From Cokeromyces recurvatus (Eukaryota > Mucoromycota > Mucoromycetes > Mucorales > Mucoraceae), in assembly GCF_025118155.1 (NCBI RefSeq), contig NW_026251445.1, positions 1 to 17,309 on the forward strand: a stretch of DNA of 17,309 nt, read 5' to 3'. Shown here one piece after another: positions 1 through 9,129 of the stretch (position 1 is the first letter of the stretch; each line of letters opens with the position of its first letter). The position numbers and the translations under genes are program-made. Under the pieces are notes generated by a model. It was not told the origin of the DNA and made no database searches. It worked only from the letters and a program-made list of their open reading frames with translations.

Positions 1-710
1 CCAAGATAGATCATAGTTGTTTTGATTAGCAAAAGATAATGGAAGAAGAATAGATAGAAGACAAGTCTGTGAAAACTTTGTATAGTTTACTAAAGATAAT
101 ACAAAAGTTGTACAACCAAAAATTATATGGAAAGATCGAGGGCTATTTATATGTTTTTACAAGGTAAGTGTTACCAATGGAAATATGATTCAGATAAGCA
201 AGTTTTACTATAATAAAGTGTTTTACATAAAACATTGTCTCCGAATAATTCTGCGATCAATAAGATATATCTTTATTCTTTTTTCTCCCTGAGTTGTTGC
301 TGTTACGAATAATATACTCAATTATTATTTCTGGGGTAAGCAACGCGTTAATATTAATTCTTAGTGAATATGTCTAGTTGCAACAATACCAATTATTAAT
401 GAGTTACTATCATTACCATTGCATAAGATCTTATCACTTAACAATGTTCAATATTATCAATGTAGATATGATATGTATTACTCATGAACAATTATGTAAT
501 TGAACACACCAGTCATAATCCTATTTGAACTATGTATATAATTATTATTATTGCTCGAACATTCTAACAATGACTATTATTAAAACTGAGTGTAGAATGA
601 ATATTATGCTGTGAAGTTGAGTATACTAGTTTTATATGAATAACTTCTTTATTATGTAATAAGTGATGGTTTATTTCTATTAAGCTAGACAGGCGCTGGA
701 AAAGGAGCTT
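1..710. other. Intergenic AT-rich stretch, no gene seen
   Basis: I see no convincing coding region, RNA gene or repeat here. Open frames on both strands are short and have the low-complexity composition expected of AT-rich spacer. It leads into the transposase relic at 711, so it may hold that element's unrecognised left end, but no terminal inverted repeat could be paired with sequence after 2316. Confidence 0.5.
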
Positions 711-1300
711 ATGTTGTCTCCACAAGAAGTAGCAAGTAGTGATGAAGAAATGGGCAATCAAGTTGAAGTACTTCCTACCAAGAAGGAAAGAAAGTACGGA
801 AACCAAAAGTTCTTTAAAGTTCACATTGAGTTCTTTATCGACTGTTATGACAGACGTTCAACTGCTACATTGGAGCAAGCAAAAGCTGCTGTGATGGAAG
901 CCTTCCCTGGCTTGGAACTTGTAGTCAGTATGATGCACGAGCACCTTATCAAAAAATGCAACCTTACCTTGAAGAAGCTTGAGAAGCTGATAGAGAAACA
1001 CAACGATAATAGCACTATGGTGGCGAGAAGGGAGCGTATTTTGGAAAGGCAAGAGCTTAAAGATTTTGATTACAGCTCAAACTGCGTGTTCATTGATAAA
1101 GCAAGTTTCAATATGCATATTAAGAGAAGCCATGCCCGATCAGAAAGGGGTCAACCCGCCAAAGGTACAATCCCCACACAAGGAGGTGTCTCCCTGGCAA
1201 TTATTGGTGCAGTGTGTGAACAAGGTATTGTAAACCTGACACTACGTAAACCAACTGCTATTGCTACAAGAAAAAGAAGAAGAACGACCTTTGCAGGCAG
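711..1300 (+). pseudogene. IS630/Tc1-like transposase relic, 5' half
   Basis: This is an open frame from an ATG at 711 whose first 196 residues are transposase-derived; the frame then runs into the LTR inserted at 1301. Residues 81-90 (KKCNLTLKKL) and 124-136 (NCVFIDKASFNMH) match the pre-catalytic helix and first catalytic strand of IS630/Tc1-type DDE transposases, with Asp129 as the first catalytic acidic residue. The segment GTIPTQGG...IIGAVCEQGIVNLTLRKP (152-181) is the following beta-rich core. The Lys after Asp129 replaces the usual Glu of a FIDE-type motif. The N-terminal DNA-binding part looks degenerate. The frame is offset by one base relative to the 3' half after 1905, so the gene carries a frameshift in addition to the insertion. 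Family assignment rests on motif recognition, not on a search. Confidence 0.75.
1296..1300. repeat. Target-site duplication, left copy (GGCAG)
   Basis: A 5-bp direct repeat abuts the TG end of the solo LTR; the matching copy is at 1901-1905. Five bases is the usual integrase stagger for LTR retroelements. Confidence 0.85.
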
Positions 1301-1900
1301 TGTTATAGAACAAGCTTTGGACATAATCATAAGTAATATTATAATAGATGAATTACATAATACAGAATAAAATATAAGCCTGAATATGAAATAAAACTCT
1401 GTATATAACATCCTGTAAATAATATAAAACTTATTGACATCCAATTGTCTAGATGTATCAATTATAAGACATCGTATCATTTCTAAGTATTTATTTTTAT
1501 AACCTTGACAAAGGATTCAAATCATCTTTGATCCACTGAAATAGACACCAGGAATCTAAGCTCCGATCAAACAATCTAGAACCTTAATCAGATCATTATA
1601 ACACCTAATAAATAATTCATATAAATCAGTAGCTTGAATCAACAATACCTATATATCTGAATATTAACACTGTTTCATGACTTATGTTCTTTGACGGTTA
1701 TTTTTACTTCTTTGATTCAGGATTCATCAGTATAAATACATGCAGTTGTGTAGACACAAAATAATCTTTAACTTTCCTTTAACTTTCAATTCTTATTTTT
1801 TTTTATTCTTTATTTTAATTAAATAAAACAGTCTCAAACTATACTTCCTTTTGTTCTCTTTCTCTTTTTATTTTTCTTTATTATATAACGTTCCATCACA
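1301..1900 (+). mobile_element. Solo LTR (600 bp), probably Ty3/gypsy-type
   Basis: The unit begins TGTTATAGAAC and ends GTTCCATCACA, so it has TG...CA ends; the reverse complement of the end (TGTGATGGAACG) matches the start at 9 of 12 positions. It is flanked by an exact 5-bp direct repeat GGCAG (1296-1300 and 1901-1905), and the sequences on either side are two parts of one transposase gene. A TATAAATA at 1731-1738 and AATAAA at 1822-1827 are placed like a U3 promoter and R-region poly(A) signal on the plus strand. No retrotransposon interior is present, so this is a solo LTR left by LTR-LTR recombination. Superfamily (Ty3 rather than Ty1) is inferred only from typical LTR structure. Confidence 0.85.
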
Positions 1901-1905
1901 GGCAG
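1901..1905. repeat. Target-site duplication, right copy (GGCAG)
   Basis: An exact match to 1296-1300, abutting the CA end of the solo LTR. Removing one copy plus the LTR rejoins the two halves of the transposase relic. Confidence 0.85.
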
Positions 1906-2316
1906 TCCAAAATGAGGAGGTCGAAGTTAATGGTCGAGTGGGAACCAGAACATCTCATTATTTGCAATTCTTAAGTAAAACGATGGGTGTTCTCGATTGA
2001 AAAAATATGAAGGTGCGTTTTCTTCTCATGGATAATGCTCCAATCCAAAAGTTGGCCGATGTTGTAAACTTGATTGAATCTTGCGGATATAAGTGTGCCT
2101 ACTTGCCAACATACTCCCCATATTCTGAACCCCATTGAAGAAATGTGGTCTAAGATTAAGTTTGGTGTGTGCCAAAACAAATTAACAGATAAAGATTCTT
2201 TGATACCTCGTATTCAAGAAGCCGCAAGAAGAGTAACTATCTCTGATTGTCTTGGGTGGATAAACCATCCCATTTCATTTTTTGATCACTGCTTGAATTT
2301 AGAAAAAAATCTTTAA
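1901..2316 (+). pseudogene. IS630/Tc1-like transposase relic, 3' half
   Basis: This continues the transposase begun at 711, beyond the LTR. The first frame reads AVQNEEVEVNGRVGTRTSHY, a conserved linker in these enzymes, then meets an in-frame TGA at 1998-2000. It continues through MDNAPI (second catalytic Asp codon at 2031-2033) to a YLPTYSP segment. A single-base frameshift near 2115-2128 follows, after which the other frame gives LNPIEEMW with the catalytic Glu at 2137-2139, then the typical C-terminal region ending FFDHCLNLEKNL at a TAA. Allowing for the one-base shift, Asp-Glu spacing is 34 residues, i.e. a DD34E arrangement. With the upstream frameshift, the stop and the LTR, the gene cannot be functional. 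Confidence 0.75.
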
Positions 2317-2671
2317 GTTTACATCCTTATCTTTTTTTTTTGTCTCTCTAGTTTAAAATATGTTATGAAAATGAGACATTAAACTAATAAAAACTATTTT
2401 ATGCTATAACACTATTTTTTTTTTTAACTTTTGATTAAAGGCAGTTAAAGCAACAAAAGTTTTTCACGATCGCATTTGGCTGATAGACAAATATGTTGAC
2501 TTCATTTGTCGATGGACGTCAACTCGAATTCAAAAGGTGCCATATTATATTTTAAAATCTGTGAATTTTAAGGAAAAATCCAGTAAAACTCAACTTTTTA
2601 CAAAGATAAAATAACCTTCTTGGGTCAACACTACTGTGTACGCAATCTACAAAAAATAGCAAAAAAGAAAT
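2317..2671. other. Spacer without a gene
   Basis: An AT-rich stretch with T-runs (around 2330 and 2410). I see no ORF, RNA or repeat boundary that can be supported. The right end of the transposase element at 711-2316 should lie here but could not be defined. Confidence 0.4.
2661..2666 (-). terminator. Pol III T-run terminator of tRNA-Glu
   Basis: Six consecutive A on the plus strand are TTTTTT on the tRNA strand, beginning five bases beyond the tRNA 3' end. This is the standard RNA polymerase III termination signal. Confidence 0.8.
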
Positions 2672-2742
2672 TCCCCATCGGGGAGTCGAACCCCGACCGT
2701 GTCGGTGAAAGCGACAAATCCTAGCCGTTGGACCAATGAGGA
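2672..2742 (-). tRNA. tRNA-Glu (anticodon TTC)
   Basis: Read on the minus strand, the 71-nt sequence folds as a complete cloverleaf. The acceptor arm is TCCTCAT/ATGGGGA with one T-G wobble. The D arm contains the A-box-like TGGTCCAACGGC. The anticodon stem TGTCG/CGACA encloses the loop CTTTCAC, whose anticodon TTC is at 2707-2709. The T arm CGGGG/CCCCG has loop TTCGACT, so the B box is GGTTCGACTCC. There is no intron and CCA is not encoded, as expected of a eukaryotic nuclear gene. A T6 run just downstream on the minus strand (2661-2666) serves as the pol III terminator. The gene starts 57 bp from the end of the inverted arm at 2800, so it lies immediately outside the large element. Confidence 0.93.
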
Positions 2743-2818
2743 GCTGTTAGTTTTGTAATTTTCCAGATGTACCACAAAGAGTTCAGCAACAAAAGCAGTC
2801 ACTGCAAATAAAGTCTAC

Positions 2819-2857
2819 TTTTACAATTGTAAAAGTTTGTAAAAGGTGACCTTTTAC
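2819..2857. repeat. Subterminal palindromes of left arm
   Basis: Two palindromes lie 15 bases inside the CACTG end: TTTTACAATTGTAAAA (2819-2834) and GTAAAAGGTGACCTTTTAC (2839-2857, one central unpaired base). Together they give four copies of TTTTAC in alternating orientation. The right arm has the same pair in mirrored order around 14255-14295. Such subterminal repeats are the usual transposase-binding sites of CACTA-like elements; that role is inferred here. Confidence 0.6.
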
Positions 2858-3770
2858 AATCGAAAATTGAAAATTGGAAGTTTTAAAAAATTTTTATACC
2901 AAATGAAAGAGAAAAATTTGCTCATTTCGAATATGTTAAAATTTTTTTATTTGGTTAAGAATTGATAGAGATATTAGCATTTAAAGATTTGTTTAATGGT
3001 TAAAAAATATAACAATTTTTTGGGTATAGTCTTTTTTACTAGAAAATAAATTTAGAATCCCGATGTTTTTTTGCTTCAAATTTTATTGGACAAAAATTTT
3101 ATTTTTTTGTTTTTTTGAACAAGTTCTCAAATATAAGCATGTTTTAGCTGTGTTATATTCTGAATTCAAAAGAAGTTGAAAAAATAATAATAATAGCAAT
3201 AATTCATTCAAGATGAATGTTTAAAATGTAAAGTCGAAGTAAGTCTTTTTTTAAGAAAAGGTCAAATTAATTAATTTTTTCAAAAAAAATTTATTAAAAA
3301 AATGATAAAAATTCAAGTCAACATGTACAGTAATGAGTTATGTATAATGTCAATTGTTAAAATCAAACTTATATTATTACTTTACAATAAGTTATTTTAT
3401 CTAGTAAGATTAATTTGTCGTACTTAATATTTTTTTTTTTGTTGAACATAATGTCAAAATGTCTAATTGCCATTCCAAAATCAACTTGAATGTAGATGGA
3501 AAAATTAAAATATACCCCTGCTAAAGTATTTAAAAATAATAAAACTATTTATTATTTTTCAAATGAAAGATGCATCATCCGATTGTTAGTAATTTATTTA
3601 TTTATTTTTCGTAAAGATAAGTAAAATGAAAGGGAATTTTTTACTGCATATATAAGTTTTAACTACAGCAATAAATTTAGTTATCTGTAAAAAAAATATT
3701 TTCTCCTTTTTTTATTATCTTATACTGATTATTAACATCTCAACTTATAAATTTATAAATTCATTGCAAC

Positions 3771-4169
3771 ATGTCTGTTTAATTAAACAAAGATCAATGT
3801 GAATGGAAATGATTAACTTGTTCTCAAAGTAGACTTAGATATAAGGTTGTTTACAGACATACTATCTTTATCTATATTCATATATTCATTAAAAATTGAT
3901 AAGAGTCTTGAAGATGCAATTACCAATGAACATAGTAAACAACAATAATAAGTATTCATTGCAGATGTTACAATTAATAAATGTAATCACGCTAGCTTTT
4001 TTTTTTATTTTGAATTATAAAAATAACCACTGCTGTTCGTTTTTTTTTCTTTTTTTTTGTCATCGTACTAAAGATGTCTATAATGCAAATGAAGAGTTGA
4101 TTGCTGACAATGGTAATGACATTAATTTTATTGGATTAGAATATTTAGAAGATAAATATATGGTTGAAA
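3771..4169 (+). pseudogene. Degenerate 5' exons of a tnp2-like transposase (left copy)
   Basis: Starting at ATG 3771, the translation parallels exon 1 of the minus-strand gene at 13390. NKDQ, TCSQS and VV-RHT are shared, but there are stops (codon 4 TAA, a TGA before LTCSQS) and a frameshift before an IDKSLEDAI segment. Exon 2, after an AAAG acceptor near 4072, reads from DVYNANEELIADN to YLEDKYMVES and matches the right copy's VYDANDDI...YLEGEEGVDE. It ends at a GTATGT donor. After the intron acceptor (TATATAG, about 4252) similarity to exon 3 is not visible, so the copy is truncated. It reads inward, toward the other copy. The gene is non-functional. Confidence 0.65.
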
Positions 4170-4252
4170 GTATGTATTAGTTATTAAAAGAAATAGTATT
4201 GTTATAATAACTTCTGTGTAAGCTATTTATGCTAACTTTTTTTTATATAGTA

Positions 4253-4703
4253 TGCTTTGTATATGACTTTGGAAATTGTTATATAATTACTTCGGCGATA
4301 GAATACATAAATGAAAGACTTCTTTGTCAGCTTATACAAATGCTTTAATAAGACTTTTTGTTTCTAAAAAATTTTTTACTTTATTTCTTTTTACTTGTTT
4401 CTTTTTTTTTTCCTTCTTGTTTTCCTTTTTTTTCTTTTTTCTTTTTTTTTGAATTAGTACTTAGGATAAATGACTTGAGATGATATACAATCCAATTGGT
4501 AAGTAACTTAGCACGGTTTGATTATCCCCGGCGAACATGTAATGAACATGGTTAGCTCTTTATATTTAAAGAAAAAAAAAACTATATTCTAATCAATATC
4601 TTTTTTTTTTCAAATAGTTTTACTGTATACTTTGGATCTTTGGCGTTTTGCCTTTTATAATGACTAATAGCGAATTATATAAAATACGTAAATAATAAAG
4701 ATA
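4253..4703. other. Gene-free, pyrimidine-rich spacer
   Basis: It contains a long T/C-rich tract (about 4370-4450) and no supportable coding region. It lies between the end of the left inverted arm and the Tc1-like element inserted at 4704. Confidence 0.5.
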
Positions 4704-4731
4704 CAGTAAGTGAAAAAACTGGTGCATAAAA
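4704..4731 (+). repeat. Left terminal inverted repeat of Tc1-like element
   Basis: A 28-bp repeat matching the reverse complement of 6292-6319 except at the third and sixth bases. The outer TA at 4702-4703 is the target dinucleotide. Confidence 0.9.
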
Positions 4732-5072
4732 CGTAGAATTGTTGTATCTCGTGTTTCCCTTAAGATAGAAAGTTGATCTAAAATGCAATTGAAAGAGTAT
4801 AAAACACTAGACAGGATAGTGACGTTTGTGTAACGTTACATTACGTCATAGTGATTTCTTATAATAAACTCATTTTTCTGACACTCTAAAAAATACGTCA
4901 TATTTACAAATTATGACTATATTATCATAGTTACGTATAGTTACGTCATTATTTATGGATCACACCACGGAGGCACTGCTTCACTTTAATGAGATATATA
5001 AATAAGCAGGGTTCACCTATTTTATTTTGCCTTAATTTTTATATCTTTTTATCTATCACTACTATTCATAAA

Positions 5073-6095
5073 ATGCTTTTTACACATAGTCAAGAAACTC
5101 ACAACTCAATCAAAGCACTTAGTCTTAATGGAGTGTCTACTGCTGATATTGTTCAACGTACTGGGGTATCAAAATGGACAGTTAATAGGTTGAAAACGAA
5201 GCTTAACCCTAGCTATAAACGACCCTCTGGTGGTAGAACCTCTAATTTAAGCACAACAACAGCAGTTACATTGCGTTTTAAAGTTAGGTATGGTTCTTTA
5301 CCCACAGCCAGAGCTGCCCACCAATGGCTGAAGCACAATCATATAAATATCAGTTATCGTCGAACAATTCAAATTTTATATCAGCTTGGCCTTTATGCAA
5401 CATTAAAAAAATCGAAACCTTTTCTCAGATACGAGCATATGAAGAAACGACTTTATTGGGCTAAGAAATATAAAGAATGGACAATTGAAGACTGGAAGAA
5501 AGTTATATTCTCAGATGAAACGAAGATAAATCTATGGGGGTCAGATGGAGTTCAATATACTTGGAAGCAAAGGGGTCATCCTACTCGTCCTCATCACTAT
5601 AAACAAACTTTAAAGCATGGTGGCGGCTCTTTATTGATGTGGGGCTGTATGACAGCCGAAGGACTAGGTTATGCATGTAAAATAGAAGATAAAACTCTTG
5701 ATTCCGAAGGATACACGTATATCCTAGGGACTACATACATGGATACATCAGAGTACTATGGGTGGAGTAAAGAAGATGTTATCCTTCAACAAGATGGTGA
5801 CACAAAGCACACATCAAAATTCACTAGAAAATGGCTTGAAACAAAAGGTATAAACTATATGCATGTATGGCCACCTAATAGTCCGGATTTAAATCCCATA
5901 GAGCACCTTTGGCATCACTTAAAGATAAGATTGGCAGAATATCCAACACATCCAAAGAACATTAATGAATTATGGAATAGAATTGACAAAGAATGGAATA
6001 AGTTCCAGAAAGAAGATATGTTGCCTTACTACGAGAGTATGCCATCAAGAGTTCAGGTCGTTATTAAAGCTAAAGGAGGATACACAAAATATTAA
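5073..6095 (+). CDS. Tc1-like DDE transposase, intact
   Basis: The protein excises and reinserts the surrounding element. The ATG at 5073 gives 340 residues, the usual Tc1 length; the frame stays open to an ATG at 4989, but the extra 28 residues are hydrophobic and unlike the family. Residues 6-45 form the first helix-turn-helix (SQETHNSIKAL...GVSTADIVQRTGVSKWTVNRL). A GGR hinge at 53-55 leads to a second HTH (about 60-107). The catalytic core has Asp148 (VIFSDETKINLWGSDG), Asp241 (ILQQDGDTKHTSK) and Glu277 (NSPDLNPIEHLW). Thirty-five residues separate Asp241 from Glu277, one more than in classic Tc1 and than the two degenerate neighbours. The C-terminal MPSR...IKAKGG-TKY motif is typical. 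All catalytic residues are present and there are no stops, so activity is possible. Confidence 0.93.
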   Translation: MLFTHSQETHNSIKALSLNGVSTADIVQRTGVSKWTVNRLKTKLNPSYKRPSGGRTSNLSTTTAVTLRFKVRYGSLPTARAAHQWLKHNHINISYRRTIQILYQLGLYATLKKSKPFLRYEHMKKRLYWAKKYKEWTIEDWKKVIFSDETKINLWGSDGVQYTWKQRGHPTRPHHYKQTLKHGGGSLLMWGCMTAEGLGYACKIEDKTLDSEGYTYILGTTYMDTSEYYGWSKEDVILQQDGDTKHTSKFTRKWLETKGINYMHVWPPNSPDLNPIEHLWHHLKIRLAEYPTHPKNINELWNRIDKEWNKFQKEDMLPYYESMPSRVQVVIKAKGGYTKY

Positions 6096-6291
6096 CTAAG
6101 TTTACCTTCTCCTTGTTTCTATGTTGATTACGTAATAAAGCTTCTAATGTATATTTTGTCCAATTAAAATTTACCAATCTTGTTTAAATTTCACAAACAT
6201 ATATGAGCTCTTTATAGCTAATATTTAGCCTATTTTCATATATGTACTATGCATTCTCATAGAGATATAGTCAAAAAATTAAAAAAATTAT

Positions 6292-6319
6292 TTTTATGCA
6301 CCAGTTTTTTCACCTAGTG
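6292..6319 (-). repeat. Right terminal inverted repeat of Tc1-like element
   Basis: The counterpart of 4704-4731. The core GTGAAAAAACTGGTGCATAA is identical in both ends, and TA follows at 6320-6321. Confidence 0.9.
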
Positions 6320-6321
6320 TA

Positions 6322-8263
6322 CACATTTTCTATACCTATTTTTTTTGTACGTATTTCTACTATATACAATTTATATATATATATATACAATGTATACTTC
6401 CTTAACCCAAAAAGGGAATAATAAAGGCATGGTTTTAAATAATATATAAACGTTTTTCGGAATAAATTAAGCTCTATTACCATATGAATTTCAAAGAGGC
6501 ATGAAATATATTATAAACACAACAAATAAAGAAGTGTTGAATTTGAATAAATGACCCATAAAAGGATATAAACGATGCTCATATACTAAAAATATAAAGG
6601 ATCAAGCCAATAAATGCTCTATCCGTAAATTAAAAAGTGGTAAAAGTAGGTCTATACCATGGTAAATGTCGTAATTTCATCATAGATTCACCATGGTGAG
6701 AGTAGTTATACTACAATAAATTTACCATGGTAAAGATGGTTTATTTGACAATTGTCAATTTTTGGTAGCATTGCTACTCCGATTATAGGGAATTTGTGGA
6801 GGGAGCACTAAAATCCCTATAATTTCACCATGGTGAAATTAAGTAATTATCTGCAGTGCATACTAAATTTTTCTAAGTTATATATTATATGTCATATGAG
6901 CTGATATTTATTTGTCAACTATCAATTCTACTTTTTTACAAAGATTGTTAGTGTCAGATAATTTAAACACATATATCGAAATTTTATGCACGAAAATTGG
7001 CATAGGTTTTTTCTTGGGCATAGGTGCTCGACCACATTTCATGAATTTCGTTTACAGTTTTATATTGAACATCCGACTAATATAAAAGTAAGGAATAAGC
7101 TTGCATCGGTTTACCAAGCACAAGACAATGTCTAGCTCTAAGGAAGTTCTTTTAGCTAACATTTGCAGGTTCGCAAAATAAAATGCGTGTTTACATCTTT
7201 GTAAAAATATATGAAAGAATAAGTATTAGGAATGAAATAGGTTATTCCGTCATCTTCATTGTGATATCACTGTTTCAATAAATCCTACATTGTTTAAAAA
7301 GTTTATCTGAAAATAAATAATTGCTTTTTGATATCTGTACGTGCAGTGGGTAGGGAGTCACTTGTAAAGCTTACACATTTGTGGTTATCGTCAACCATAT
7401 ACAGTGATTTATAGGCATATTTATAATATCCATCGGATTTGTAGCTTAAGTTATTTAAACCAAATAATGATTTCTACATAAAAACTACAGTTCTTAGTTC
7501 AATACACACTAACAATGTATAGTGAGGATCAAAACGATACAAATGTGGCCGTTTTCCAACGCTATGATAAAATTAAATAGTACACATGTATTACACCGTA
7601 TACAAAAGTATAAATCGTCCTGAAGAAAAATTAATTGTACTTCATTTGTATAAGATTTTAAACGAAAACGTTTCTTTATTTGGTAGATATTAATTTTTAA
7701 ATATTCAGATTCTAGTTGAACAATTTTGCATTCAGGTAAAAAATAAAAGATAGGATGGAATATCATCTTACTGATGCGATATCGAGTAGTCTTGTTGTAT
7801 ACTTAAAAAATATTAAGAAGACAAAACAAATCATGAGACACGGGCACAATTAAGAATAAATTTTATTAGAAAAAAAAAGTAAAATAAAAAATACTAAATA
7901 TTCTTCTTGTAAAAACTATCTGGCTATTTATACTTTTCTTGGTAGTTCCAGATAACATTTATAGATGCTATTTTATTGGTGTTCTGTTAAATATTGACCT
8001 CTTTATGATATTATCAACAGTCATAATACAGATCATGATCTAATATTATATTTGACATATCGCTAATTTAATCAGGGTTTCATTTGGAGGTTTTAAATTT
8101 GATAGTTACATAATTTATGTTTGACATAATGATATAGTTTACACAACATTATTGTGTAATGAATATTCAACATTTATGTTTTATTATATTTCATGTATGT
8201 GTCATGTACGGATACAACATTGAGTAGACCAATTTCTTTCATTTGAAGTGAAGTACTTTGATT
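6322..8263. other. Long gene-free AT-rich interval
   Basis: No coding region, RNA gene or transposon terminus can be supported over about 1.9 kb, apart from the CCATGG palindrome cluster listed separately. Open frames, such as one on the minus strand at 7509-7766, are short and of AT-rich low-complexity composition without recognisable motifs. The interval could be interior of the large inverted-repeat element or host DNA. Confidence 0.5.
6655..6841. repeat. Cluster of four CCATGG-centred palindromes
   Basis: Four perfect palindromes share the core ACCATGGT: TACCATGGTA (6655-6664), TCACCATGGTGA (6688-6699), TTTACCATGGTAAA (6721-6734) and a 22-bp one at 6820-6841 with core TTTCACCATGGTGAAA. 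TACC and TCACC types alternate. Between the third and fourth is another inverted repeat, ATTATAGGGA (6782-6791) with TCCCTATAAT (6814-6823), overlapping the last palindrome. It could be a small non-autonomous element or a tandem set of dimeric-protein binding sites; neither is shown. Confidence 0.6.
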
Positions 8264-9127
8264 CTATCCGTTTCAATTATGAGAGGTTTAGTCATGCCAT
8301 GAGCTTGTAGAACGGGTGCATTAGTTAACATATCCTTAAGAGTCGCAAAAGCATCCTGAAATTTGCTTAATCAAGTAATTGTGCGTTGTTTTGGGCCAGT
8401 ACGTTTCGTTAGCTTTGTAAGAGGGGCTGCCACAGAAGACAAGTTTTTCAGAAATCTTTGGTAATGTGAAGCTAATCCTACAAATTGTCGTACCTCTTGT
8501 ACATTGGTTGGGCGAGGCCAGTCTTGGATTGCTTTTACCTTAATTTTGGATGGGAGGATACCTTGGGCCGATACATGCATGCCAAAGAACTCCACTTCTT
8601 TTTAGTTGAAGTTGCTTTTAGTAGGGTTCACATACAATTTATGTTCATGGAAACGATCTAACACCAACTTGATGTGTTCGATATGTTGTTCGGCTATCCT
8701 GAAGTAAATAAGAACATCATCCAAATAAAGTTGAACAAATTTATCAACATAGCCAGATGATATCGAGTTCATCATTTTTTGAAATACTGGTGGACTATTG
8801 GCTAAACTAAATGGTGATACCTTCCATTTAAAAAAAACCATATTTTGTTACAAATGCATTTTTAGGAATGTCCCCTTTACGAATACGAATTTGATGATAT
8901 TCGGTAGTAACATCCAATTGACTAAAATATATGGCCCCACAAAGTTGTTCCAAGCATTCGTCAATACGAGGTAAAGGAGTATTCAACATTTTTTCACACA
9001 AGGAATTGATTATACGGTAATCAATACACATTTGTAGAGCACTACCCTTCTTATGAACAAACAATACTGAAGCACATCAAGGAGAAGAACTACAGCGGGT
9101 GAAAAAATTGTTCATGCGTTTTGCACT
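8264..9127 (-). pseudogene. Ty3/gypsy reverse transcriptase relic
   Basis: A fragment of an LTR-retrotransposon pol, reading right to left. In order it shows SSSP-CAS-VLFV-KK (finger start), CIDYRIIN, IYFSQLDVTTEYHQIRI (first catalytic Asp), KYGFF...KWKVSPFSLANSP, the catalytic QLYLDDVLIY near 8710-8730, the connection segment DWPRPTNVQEVRQFVGLASHYQ, and the first residues of the RNase H domain (KPLIIETD) where similarity stops near 8264. It is broken by a TGA upstream of CAS, a one-base frameshift in a T-run near 8830, and stops near 8600 and 8370. The upstream end is cut by the Tc1-like element starting at 9130. Protease, integrase, gag and LTRs are absent. Confidence 0.9.
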
Positions 9128-9129
9128 TA

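Larger units (their letters stand above)
2800..4252 (+). repeat. Left arm of an 11.5-kb long inverted repeat
   Basis: This segment reappears in reverse complement at about 12966-14315. Matching starts at CACTG (2800-2804; counterpart CAGTG at 14311-14315) and runs inward through the 5' exons and second intron of a tnp2-like gene. The longest exact block I can verify is 103 bp (3320-3422 against 13694-13796), and another of about 60 bp starts near 2962. CACTG ends and subterminal palindromes are typical of CMC/CACTA-type DNA transposons. No matching 2-3-bp target duplication was found at the two outer edges (gcagt outside the left, atctg outside the right), so it may be two inverted copies rather than one element. 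Confidence 0.85.
4704..6319 (+). mobile_element. Complete Tc1-like DNA transposon
   Basis: A 1616-bp element with 28-bp terminal inverted repeats: 4704-4731 begins CAGTAAGTGAAAAAACTGG and the reverse complement of 6292-6319 begins CACTAGGTGAAAAAACTGG, with two mismatches over 28 bases. It is flanked by TA on both sides (4702-4703 and 6320-6321), the Tc1/mariner target duplication. One intronless transposase frame fills the interior. It is inserted between the long inverted arms. With an unbroken frame, near-identical ends and an intact TA duplication, it is the best-preserved mobile element of the window. Confidence 0.93.

Noticed and set aside
564..824. Minus-strand open frame of 86 codons
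   Set aside because: It overlaps the start of the plus-strand transposase relic, has no motif and has low-complexity composition; it is a shadow.
1151..1480. Minus-strand 109-codon frame with hydrophobic segments
   Set aside because: It lies antisense to the transposase relic and crosses the LTR boundary at 1301, so its hydrophobicity is a by-product of AT-rich antisense reading.
4989..5072. N-terminal 28-residue extension of the intact Tc1 transposase
   Set aside because: It is hydrophobic and unlike known Tc1 N-termini; the ATG at 5073 gives the family's usual length and starts right before the first HTH.
7509..7766. Minus-strand 85-codon frame
   Set aside because: No motif, no splice context and AT-driven composition; not supportable as a gene.
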